NCBI GenBank assembly: GCA_019117545.1
Contig: DWZN01000100.1
Span: 1 to 59,502 of the forward strand
Direction of reading: 5' to 3'
Length of the DNA: 59,502 bases
DNA from: Candidatus Brevibacterium intestinavium
GTDB lineage: Bacteria > Actinomycetota > Actinomycetes > Actinomycetales > Brevibacteriaceae
The notes beneath the pieces are model-generated. The model saw only the letters and a program-made list of their open reading frames with translations, made no database searches and was not told the origin of the DNA. Below, in pieces: positions 53,712-59,502 of this stretch. How positions within the stretch are numbered: the stretch's first letter is position 1; each line of letters begins with the position of its first letter. Both the position numbers and the translations under genes were made by a program.

Positions 53712-53789
53712 GCAGGCATGCTACGCCCGATTTCAGCATCCGCACTCCAGACTCTCGCATGATGGAACTTCATCTGGGCATTCGCGCGC

Positions 53790-53806
53790 GCCCGGTGGCT
53801 CCGGGC
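53790..53806. terminator. Possible terminator downstream of the second hydroxyacid dehydrogenase
   Basis: GCCCGG-tggct-CCGGGC, flanked by further GCGCGC/GCGCGC pairing, about 50 bp after the stop at 53853. Confidence 0.45.
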
Positions 53807-53852
53807 GGAAGGAGGCGCGCATTCGGTGAGGAATGTGTGCCCTTAAGATCGA

Positions 53853-54797
53853 TCAGGCATCGACGAGGTTGATCGGCTGCTGGCCGTCGTTGATCCGCCG
53901 GACCTGATCGGCCAGGATCTTCTCGACCCGCGGTTCGAACGCCGTGGTGTCCCCGCCCAGATGCGCGGTGATCAGCGTATTCGGGGTTCCCCACAGCGGA
54001 TGGTTGGGCGGCAGCGGCTCGGGATCGGTGACGTCGAGGGCCGCGTGGAGGCGGCCGGACGAGAGTTCGGCCACGAGCGCCTCGGTGTCGACGACTTTGC
54101 CGCGGGCGACGTTGACGACGAGGGCATTGTCGGGCAGCTGGGCGAGGAATTCGGCATCGACGAGGTGATGTGTGCCCTCGTTGAGCGGGGTGATGAGCAC
54201 GACCACCTCGGTGTGGGGAAGCAGCTGCGGGAGTTCGTCGATGCCGTGGACCTGGCCCCGCTCGTCCTCCCGCGCCTTCGAGGCCACACGGGTGAGGTGG
54301 ACCTCGAAGGGGTCGAAGCGCGCGGCGATGGCACTGCCGATCTCGCCGACGCCGATGACCATCACACGCCGATCCTGCAGGGAACGGTACCGCGCATGCG
54401 ACCAGGTCCTCGACACCTGTGACCGGACCGCGTCGTCGATGCCGCGCAGGCTCGCCAGAGTCAAGGCCAGAGCGAGCTCGGCGGTCCCTCCGGTGTGCAC
54501 GCCCGAGGCAGTCGCGACCTGGATCCCCCGCTCGGGCAGGTGGGCCACGGGGTCGTAGCCGGTGGTCTGGGTGATGACGAGCCGGAGGTTGGGCAGTTCA
54601 TCGAGCATCTCGATGGTCGGCCCCGAATCGAGGTAGGGCAGGACGACGACGTCGACGTCATCGCGGCTGAGCTTCGCCGACCGTTCGGCGTCGGAGAAGA
54701 CGACGAGGTCGACACCGGCGCGTTGATGGGCGGGGATCTGCGCGACGACTCGGTTGCGGAGTTCGGAATCCGGGAAGGCGATAGTGGTGATGGACAT
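53853..54797 (-). CDS. D-isomer-specific 2-hydroxyacid dehydrogenase
   Basis: 314 residues. The nucleotide motif is VIGVGEIG, and the catalytic Arg, Glu and His are in VNVARGK, DPEPLP and TAHLGG. The N-terminal region (DVDVVVLPYLDSGPTIEML) is that of the phosphonate- or hydroxypyruvate-type reductases found in actinobacteria; the substrate is unknown. It is only distantly similar to the enzyme at 44116-45057. ATG 54797 lies 6 nt after CACAAT, so it is probably leaderless. Confidence 0.9.
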   Translation of the reverse strand: MSITTIAFPDSELRNRVVAQIPAHQRAGVDLVVFSDAERSAKLSRDDVDVVVLPYLDSGPTIEMLDELPNLRLVITQTTGYDPVAHLPERGIQVATASGVHTGGTAELALALTLASLRGIDDAVRSQVSRTWSHARYRSLQDRRVMVIGVGEIGSAIAARFDPFEVHLTRVASKAREDERGQVHGIDELPQLLPHTEVVVLITPLNEGTHHLVDAEFLAQLPDNALVVNVARGKVVDTEALVAELSSGRLHAALDVTDPEPLPPNHPLWGTPNTLITAHLGGDTTAFEPRVEKILADQVRRINDGQQPINLVDA

Positions 54798-54854
54798 GCC
54801 CTCATTGTGGCACGGCGGCCCGGACCGCACCGAGACACGCGTCACAATGAGATC

Positions 54855-55319
54855 CTATTCCGGCAGCGCCCGGGACAGGCGGCTGAATACGCGGTGGATG
54901 ACCTCGAGCTCCTCGTCGCTGACATGGTCGAGGAACATCTCGTCGACATAGCCGCGGTGCCTGCCGCCGGCGGCGATGAACGCCCGCGCCCCGGCCTCGG
55001 TCAGAGCCACGTTGTGAGCACGTCCGTCCGAGGGGCATGAGGACTTGACGACCAGCCCCGCGTCCTCGAGCACCTTGATCCGGTAATTGAGCCGGGAGGG
55101 TGAGAACACGAGCTTCCTGGCCAGGGCGCTCATCGTCAGTGTCCGTCCGGGAGCCTCCCAGAGCAGCAGCAGAGCGTTGAAGTCGCTGACGCTCAGCCCC
55201 GCGTCCTCCTTCAGCCGGGCCTCGAGGGCCTGCCGGATCCGCTGCGAGGTCTCGAAGTACACCCGCCACGCACTCTGCGCGAGCAGATCGCGGCCCTGCC
55301 CGAACTTGATCGTGGTCAT
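54855..55319 (-). CDS. MarR family transcriptional regulator
   Basis: 154 residues with the winged-helix layout of MarR: LSVSDFNALLLLWEAPGRTL, the recognition-helix region TMSALARKLVFSPSRLNYRIKVLEDAGLV, and the wing CPSDGRAHNVALTEAG. ATG 55319 overlaps the stop of the FMN reductase gene as ATGA. As the last gene of the operon it probably represses its own transcription through the ACTTCAA/TTGAAGT palindrome at 57284-57299; the ligand is unknown. Confidence 0.92.
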   Translation of the reverse strand: MTTIKFGQGRDLLAQSAWRVYFETSQRIRQALEARLKEDAGLSVSDFNALLLLWEAPGRTLTMSALARKLVFSPSRLNYRIKVLEDAGLVVKSSCPSDGRAHNVALTEAGARAFIAAGGRHRGYVDEMFLDHVSDEELEVIHRVFSRLSRALPE

Positions 55320-56050
55320 GATCGCCCCTCGAGCAGCTGGGCGAACGGGGTGATGCGCTCGGGATCGAATTCGGACTCGCCGCCTCGGCCCCGGTCGGCG
55401 CTGGGACCGGCAGCGGGCGATCCCGCCCCCGCGCCGGCCGCTCCCGATTCGGCATCGGGCACTCCGGTCACCTCGGCGAGGTCGTCCCTGCCTGAGCCGA
55501 TGATCGTCGAGGTCAGGGACACGAACTCCTCGCCTGCCTGGCGGATCCGGGTGGTGAGGGCACGCCCGCCCTCGACCGAGCCCCAGTCGTCGGTGGCGGC
55601 GAAGACCGTCGTCGGCACGACGATGCCCTTGAGATAGGACAGCATCGGCCGCAGCACGGTCTCTCCGGCCAGGGAATGGCGAGGGCTGCCGCCGGTGGAG
55701 GCGATGAGCACGGGCTTTCTCGTCAGCGCCCTCTCGTCGATGAGCTGCCAGAACAGGGTGTGCAGCCCCACCGGAGCGACCTTGTACACGGGTGAGACGG
55801 TGACGATCGCGTCCGCCTCGGCGACGGTGTCGAACGCCGCCTCGAGCTGCTCGGAGCGGAACCCGGTCAGGGTCATGTCCGTCAGCGCCGAGGAGAGGCT
55901 GCGGATGTTGAGGGTCTCCGTCGTGATCTCGATGCCCACCGACTCCCCCACCGAGGCGATGGTGGACAGGATCCTGTCCGTGAGCTTGAGCGTGGTCGAG
56001 TCCTCGCTCAGCGAGGTGGTCACGGCCACGATCTTCATGGTCTCGCTCAT
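55316..56050 (-). CDS. NADPH-dependent FMN reductase (CE1759-like)
   Basis: 244 residues. A flavodoxin-like fold: the N-terminal VAVTTSLSEDSTT, VTVSPVYKVAPVGLHTLFWQL and the ASTGGSPRHSLAGE loop are typical of SsuE/MsuE-type reductases. An Ala/Gly/Pro-rich C-terminal tail (about 195-230) is probably flexible. It presumably supplies reduced FMN to the monooxygenase encoded upstream. The start overlaps that gene's stop as ATGA and the end overlaps the MarR gene the same way. Confidence 0.88.
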   Translation of the reverse strand: MSETMKIVAVTTSLSEDSTTLKLTDRILSTIASVGESVGIEITTETLNIRSLSSALTDMTLTGFRSEQLEAAFDTVAEADAIVTVSPVYKVAPVGLHTLFWQLIDERALTRKPVLIASTGGSPRHSLAGETVLRPMLSYLKGIVVPTTVFAATDDWGSVEGGRALTTRIRQAGEEFVSLTSTIIGSGRDDLAEVTGVPDAESGAAGAGAGSPAAGPSADRGRGGESEFDPERITPFAQLLEGRS

Positions 56051-57219
56051 GCCTGATCGGCTCCTTCCTTCTCGGCTGCTGCGGCCTGGCGGTCGGCGAA
56101 GGCCCGCGATTCCGGTCCGCCGCCTGGGATCGGGTCGCGACCCTCGCGGTGCCGGATGACCAGCGACTGGTGGTTCGGAGCGTCGGGGACGTCGGCGGGA
56201 CGGTCCTTCGCGAACTCCTTGCGCAGCACCGGGATGACCTCCTCGCCGAGCAGGTCGAGCTGCTCGAGCACGGTCTTGTGCGGCAGCCCCGCATGGTCGA
56301 TGAGGAAGAGCTGGCGCTGGTAGTCGCCTGCCCAGTCGCGGAAGCTCAGGGTCCGTTCGATCACCTGCTGCGGCGAGCCGACGGTCAGCGGGGTCTGCGT
56401 CGAGAAGTCCTCGAGACTGGGCCCGTGACCGTAGACGGGTGCGTTGTCGAAGTAGGGGCGGAACTCGCGCACGGCGTCCTGCGAGTTCTTGCGCATGAAC
56501 ACCTGTCCGCCGAGCCCGACGATCGCCTGGCTGGCCTTGCCGTGCCCATAGTACTCATAGCGCTGGCGGTAGAGCTGGACCATCCGCGCGGTGTGCGAGG
56601 TCGGCCAGAAGATGTTGTTGTGGAAGAACCCGTCACCGTAGTAGGCGGCCTGCTCGGCGATCTCGGGGCTGCGGATCGACCCGTGCCACACGAACGGCGG
56701 CACCTCGTCGAGCGGGGTCGGGGTGACGGTGAAACCGTTCAGGGGCGTGCGGAACTGACCCTCCCAGTCGAGGTTGCGCTCCCGCCACAGGCGGTAGAGC
56801 AGATTGTAGTTCTCCACGGCCAGACCGATGCCCTGGCGGATGTCCTTGCCGAACCACGGATAGACGGGTCCGGTGTTGCCGCGGCCCATGATGAGGCTGA
56901 TCCGCCCCTCGGAGAGGTGCTGGGCATAGGAGTAGTCCTCGGCGATGCGCACGGGATCGGTGGTGGTGATCAGGGTGGTCGCCGTCGACAGCTCCAGTGT
57001 CGACGTCTGCGCGGCGATATTGGACAGCAGGACCGGCGGGTTGGCCGGCGCCACGAACGGCGGATTGTGGTGCTGGCCGGTGGCGAAGACGTCGAGACCG
57101 ACCTCTTCGGTCTTCTTCGCGATCTCGACGGTGTTCTTGATCCGCTGATGCTCGGTGACGGTGGTGCCGTCGGTGGGATCGGTGGTGACGTCCCCGATGG
57201 TGAAGATTCCGAATTCCAT
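56047..57219 (-). CDS. LLM-class flavin-dependent oxidoreductase (CE1758-like)
   Basis: 390-residue luciferase-like TIM barrel using FMNH2 and O2. Visible are the N-terminal EFGIFTIGD, the ATGQHHNPPF loop, EDYSYAQHLSEGRISLIMGRGNTG, and PPFVWHGSIRSPEIAEQAA. Known relatives oxidise aldehydes, sulfonates or other small organics; the substrate is not known. GAAGGAG precedes ATG 57219. It is the first gene of a three-gene operon with its reductase and a MarR regulator. Confidence 0.9.
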   Translation of the reverse strand: MEFGIFTIGDVTTDPTDGTTVTEHQRIKNTVEIAKKTEEVGLDVFATGQHHNPPFVAPANPPVLLSNIAAQTSTLELSTATTLITTTDPVRIAEDYSYAQHLSEGRISLIMGRGNTGPVYPWFGKDIRQGIGLAVENYNLLYRLWRERNLDWEGQFRTPLNGFTVTPTPLDEVPPFVWHGSIRSPEIAEQAAYYGDGFFHNNIFWPTSHTARMVQLYRQRYEYYGHGKASQAIVGLGGQVFMRKNSQDAVREFRPYFDNAPVYGHGPSLEDFSTQTPLTVGSPQQVIERTLSFRDWAGDYQRQLFLIDHAGLPHKTVLEQLDLLGEEVIPVLRKEFAKDRPADVPDAPNHQSLVIRHREGRDPIPGGGPESRAFADRQAAAAEKEGADQA

Positions 57220-57283
57220 GACTGCTCCTTCTGTTCGCTGCAGGTGAGGCGATGGCGGCGAGCCTCGCCCTCACCTCCAACTC

Positions 57284-57299
57284 ACTTCAATTTTGAAGT
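57284..57299. promoter_or_regulatory. MarR-type operator of the flavin monooxygenase operon
   Basis: ACTTCAATTTTGAAGT: 7-bp perfect arms and a 2-bp centre, 65 bp before ATG 57219. On the minus strand TTAAGG and AAAATT can be read as -35 and -10 with a 17-bp spacer, so the palindrome would cover the -10. Confidence 0.6.
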
Positions 57300-57357
57300 A
57301 ACTAGTTGAAACCTTAACAGACTTGTCGTTCGAAGTATTCCGCGTCTGGGGCGAGGC

Positions 57358-57423
57358 GTCTCCTGGGGGTGGATCCGCTGCGATCCAGCACCGGTTTTCA
57401 CAGTGGATCCGCCCGCAGGAGAC
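57358..57423. repeat. 66-bp palindromic element, copy 1
   Basis: Terminal arms GTCTCCTGGGGGTGGATCC (57358-57376) and the near-complement at 57405-57423, extendable to 23 bp with two wobbles and one mismatch, enclosing 28 bp between the GGATCC sites. It is read here in the orientation opposite to copy 2 at 58696-58761. It lies between two divergent genes, so it is not simply a terminator of either. Confidence 0.88.
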
Positions 57424-57737
57424 ACCATCGCCGACGCAGGGCACTCGTGCCGTTTCGGACTCCCTGTCGTCCGGTGACCCGACTCCCTGCCGCACGGCCA
57501 CCCGTCGTCCAGACGCGTCCGCACAGCGCGGCCCGACGCCCCGTCGCACCCCGGTCGCGCTGCCGTCGAGAAGTCGACTCGCGCGTATTCGCCTGTGGAC
57601 AGGTCCTCACCAGAAGAGCCTGCCGCCCGGATTCTCGGGGATCGACTCGCACACGCAATCCTGTGGGCAGAAGTGCGCTGTGCACAGCCTCGTTCCGATG
57701 CTCGGATTTCAGCTCCAGGAAGAGCAGTCTTGAGAGC
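57424..57737 (+). other. Leader of the nuclease-like gene, no gene seen
   Basis: 314 bp, G+C-rich, open in the same frame as the downstream gene but coding only for Arg/Pro/Ser-rich sequence without protein character. CTGTGGACAGG and CCTGTGGGCAG at about 57590-57670 are loosely related short repeats. No clear promoter or ribosome site is visible. Confidence 0.5.
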
Positions 57738-58691
57738 ATGTGGCAATCGATGAATCAGGCCGTCGACTTCAGACCCGTGCCGCTGCCCTTCACCGCCGCC
57801 GAAGCCAGGCAGCGCGGCATCACTGCTTATGCACTGGCCACCCATGAGCGCTTCGGCCAGATCTTCCGCGGCATCTGGGTGGACAGCGAGTCATTGACCG
57901 ACGTGCCGACACCCCACTGGGCGGATCACCAATGGCTCGGCACGTGGATGCGCATGACGGGCATCCGCATGCTCTACCCCGACCTGGCCGCGGACCACCT
58001 GACCGCGGCGCGCCTGTACGGCCTTCCGCTGCCGAGCCGTATCTCGGACAAAAACGTCCATGTGGCTGCGGCGTCGCGCAACCTTCGCATCAATCGGCCC
58101 GGCCTCGTCGTACGCCGACCGATGAGGCTGGCGACCGAATGGATCGAGCTCCTGGGCATGCCGCTGGTCACCATTCCGCGCGTCATCGCCACTCTGGCAC
58201 CGCTGCTCAGCCTCAATGAGCTCGTGACCGCCGGCGATGCCGCGATCGGAAAGCATGCCGGTGGACCGTACATCACCCGCGACCGGCTGCGAGAGGAGAT
58301 TGCGGCGCTTCCTCGCGTCGCCCACCGACGCAGAGCCCAGAAGGCACTCACCCTCATGCGCGAGACGGTCGACTCGCCGAAGGAGTCCTGGCTGCGCCTC
58401 TGGCTGATCGACTCCGGCTTCCGGGAGCCGGTCGTCCACCCGGCCGTCTACAGCCGGCTCGACGACTGCGTGCTCCACCCCGATCTCGGCTACCCGGAGC
58501 TGCGGATCGCGATCGAGTACGAAGGCGACCATCACCGATTCTCCCCCGCCCAGTACGCGCAGGACATTCGACGCAAAGAACTGTTCGAGACAGAGGGGTG
58601 GGTGCTGCTGCGCGTGGCGAAGAAAAGCGATCTGGCCTCGTTCGCAAAACGCCTCAGGCACTACATCGCGAAGCGGTCTCCGTCACACTGA
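57738..58691 (+). CDS. DUF559/AbiEi-like protein with a Vsr-type nuclease domain
   Basis: 317 residues. The N-terminal 170 residues are helical and resemble the AbiEi-like regions that precede such nucleases (FTAAEARQRGITAYALATHERFGQIFRGIWVDS). The C-terminal domain follows the DUF559/Vsr pattern of the PD-(D/E)xK fold: SPKESWLRLWLIDSGF, Asp 249, then RIAIEYEGDHH with Glu 260 and Asp 264, D-IRRKELF, and GWVLLRV. The natural role is unknown: DNA repair, defence or a toxin-antitoxin remnant are all possible. ATG 57738 is taken as start; ATG 57750 is in frame. Copies of a 66-bp palindromic element lie on either side, the right one starting 4 bp after the stop. No AbiEii toxin partner is adjacent. 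Confidence 0.75.
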   Translation: MWQSMNQAVDFRPVPLPFTAAEARQRGITAYALATHERFGQIFRGIWVDSESLTDVPTPHWADHQWLGTWMRMTGIRMLYPDLAADHLTAARLYGLPLPSRISDKNVHVAAASRNLRINRPGLVVRRPMRLATEWIELLGMPLVTIPRVIATLAPLLSLNELVTAGDAAIGKHAGGPYITRDRLREEIAALPRVAHRRRAQKALTLMRETVDSPKESWLRLWLIDSGFREPVVHPAVYSRLDDCVLHPDLGYPELRIAIEYEGDHHRFSPAQYAQDIRRKELFETEGWVLLRVAKKSDLASFAKRLRHYIAKRSPSH

Positions 58692-58695
58692 ACTT

Positions 58696-58761
58696 GTCTC
58701 CTGCGGGTGGATCCACCATGATTTCCCGGCCGCAATCGCAATGGATCCACCCGCAGGAGAC
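58696..58761. repeat. 66-bp palindromic element, copy 2
   Basis: Arms GTCTCCTGCGGGTGGATCC (58696-58714) and exact complement (58743-58761); the pairing extends one more base pair at each side to 21 bp. The 28-bp centre matches copy 1 (reverse orientation) at 15 of 28 positions, including TGA and ATCGCA at the same offsets. It may also act as terminator of the gene ending at 58691. Confidence 0.9.
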
Positions 58762-58811
58762 AGCGCAACGGGGCCCGACGACAAACGCACCCCGAGGCCC
58801 GCCGAAATGCG

Positions 58812-58871
58812 GCGCCGGACGAGAGGAATCGGTGCCGGACGAGAGGAGTCGGCGCCGGACGAGAGGAACCG
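58812..58871. repeat. Three 20-bp tandem repeats just 3' of cysE
   Basis: Units 58812-58831, 58832-58851 and 58852-58871 read G(C/T)GCCGGACGAGAGGA(A/G)(T/C)CG; a truncated fourth follows. The array ends 10 bp before the cysE stop (58882-58884, minus strand). Confidence 0.88.
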
Positions 58872-58881
58872 GTGCCGGGTC

Positions 58882-59502
58882 TCAGATCCAGAGGGCGGGA
58901 TCGACCAGCTCGAAATCGGCGTACTCCGAGTATTTCCAGGTCTCCGAGTACTTCGAGGCCTGCGTCGACCCGTCGCTGGAACCGTCGCTCGTCCTGCCGG
59001 AGGACTGCCCGGATGAGGACGGCGCGCCGGCCCCGCTCTTCTTCGGACGCACCTTGGCGGGGATGCCCACGGCGCTCGAGTCCGCGGCCACATCCTTGAC
59101 GACCACGGCATTGGCCCCGACCGCGGAGTTGTCGCCGACGACGACGGGCCCGAGGATCTTCGCCCCGGAGCCGATGAGCACATGATTGCCGATGGTCGGG
59201 TGCCGCTTGGTCTGCTCCATCGAGGTGCCGCCGAGGGTGACCTGGTGGTAGAGCATGACGTCATCGCCGATCTCCGAGGTCTCCCCGATGACGACGCCGT
59301 TGGCGTGGTCGATGAAGAAGCGGCGTCCGATCTTCGCCCCGGGGTGGATCTCGACCCCGGTCAGCGAGCGCACCAGCTGCGACATCAGCCGTGCCGGGAT
59401 CTTTCCGGCCTCGTGCTGCCAGAGGCGGTGGAGACCGCGATGGGCCCAGATCGCGTGCATCCCGGGGTAGGAGACCAGGGACACGAGGTCACTCGTGGCC
59501 GC
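58882..59502 (-). CDS. cysE: Serine O-acetyltransferase, 5' end cut by the window
   Basis: Makes O-acetylserine for cysteine synthesis. At least 206 residues are visible, and the frame is open to the window edge. [18 protein letters not shown] is the actinobacterial SAT start region, so only a short N-terminal part is missing. The left-handed beta-helix is seen as hexapeptide repeats ([35 protein letters not shown]), with the catalytic His in DHANG and YHQ. After the helix comes a Ser/Gly-rich linker and the tail [23 protein letters not shown]; the terminal Ile is the residue that inserts into CysK in known cysteine synthase complexes. Confidence 0.9.
   Translation of the reverse strand, partial: AATSDLVSLVSYPGMHAIWAHRGLHRLWQHEAGKIPARLMSQLVRSLTGVEIHPGAKIGRRFFIDHANGVVIGETSEIGDDVMLYHQVTLGGTSMEQTKRHPTIGNHVLIGSGAKILGPVVVGDNSAVGANAVVVKDVAADSSAVGIPAKVRPKKSGAGAPSSSGQSSGRTSDGSSDGSTQASKYSETWKYSEYADFELVDPALWI

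Noticed and set aside
57369..57737. A 123-residue N-terminal extension of the nuclease-like protein
   Set aside because: The frame starts inside the palindromic element and encodes Arg/Pro/Ser-rich sequence unlike a folded domain; family similarity starts after ATG 57738.
57738..58691. Complete AbiE type IV toxin-antitoxin pair
   Set aside because: No AbiEii nucleotidyltransferase toxin follows; the next gene is cysE on the other strand.

Overview
The window is a high-GC actinomycete chromosome segment. Gene content and protein style resemble Brevibacterium or a close relative; this is judged from memory of families, not from a search. It is ordinary chromosome: there is no prophage, integrase, transposase, CRISPR array or rRNA. 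Many first genes of transcription units appear to be transcribed without a 5' leader, with a TANNNT-like -10 box ending exactly 6 nt before the start codon, while downstream genes use Shine-Dalgarno sites or ATGA/GTGA overlaps.

Layout. 1-6 kb: galactose locus, with an SSS-family symporter and small membrane partner (+), galT-galK (-) and an aldose-1-epimerase (+); short GATCA direct repeats with 10-bp phasing lie at both promoters. 6-11 kb: a DUF4282 membrane protein, tRNA-Glu and tRNA-Gln, an S33-type peptidase, gltX and an FAH-family enzyme. 11-24 kb: mostly housekeeping or poorly known genes, namely hrpB helicase, an uncharacterised protein, a zinc alcohol dehydrogenase, a HIT protein, a stand-alone maltokinase-cap-like protein, thyX, an S51-like peptidase, a lipoate-ligase-like protein, a prolyl oligopeptidase and a DUF222/HNH protein. 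24-26 kb: an MFS transporter. 26-37.5 kb: branched-chain amino acid and serine biosynthesis, with ilvE, leuB, serA, ilvC, ilvN and ilvB. ilvB is preceded by a complete transcription attenuator with a Leu-Leu-Val-Val-Val-Ile leader peptide. A CitE-like lyase, a PAP2 phosphatase and an Eis-like acetyltransferase are interspersed. 37.5-45.7 kb: a heterodimeric ABC exporter, pcm, apt, an aldo/keto reductase, a 2-hydroxyacid dehydrogenase and small membrane proteins. 45.7-51.5 kb: an oligopeptide ABC importer operon with an OppD-OppF fusion. 52-54.8 kb: ilvD and a second 2-hydroxyacid dehydrogenase. 54.8-57.3 kb: a flavin monooxygenase/FMN reductase/MarR operon with its palindromic operator. 57.3-59.5 kb: a DUF559/AbiEi-like nuclease candidate between two copies of a 66-bp inverted-repeat element, then a cysE gene cut by the window edge.

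Two patterns are not explained by the genes. First, at least eight intergenic stretches immediately 3' of stop codons hold small tandem arrays (unit 16-27 bp, usually about three copies, unit sequence different at each gene). At thyX and the alcohol dehydrogenase the unit includes the last codons and the stop codon. Second, two diverged 66-bp palindromic elements of identical length, in opposite orientation, bracket the nuclease-like gene. Biosynthetically the window links pyruvate and threonine carbon to Val, Leu and Ile (ilvBN, ilvC, ilvD, ilvE, leuB) and 3-phosphoglycerate to serine and cysteine (serA, cysE).
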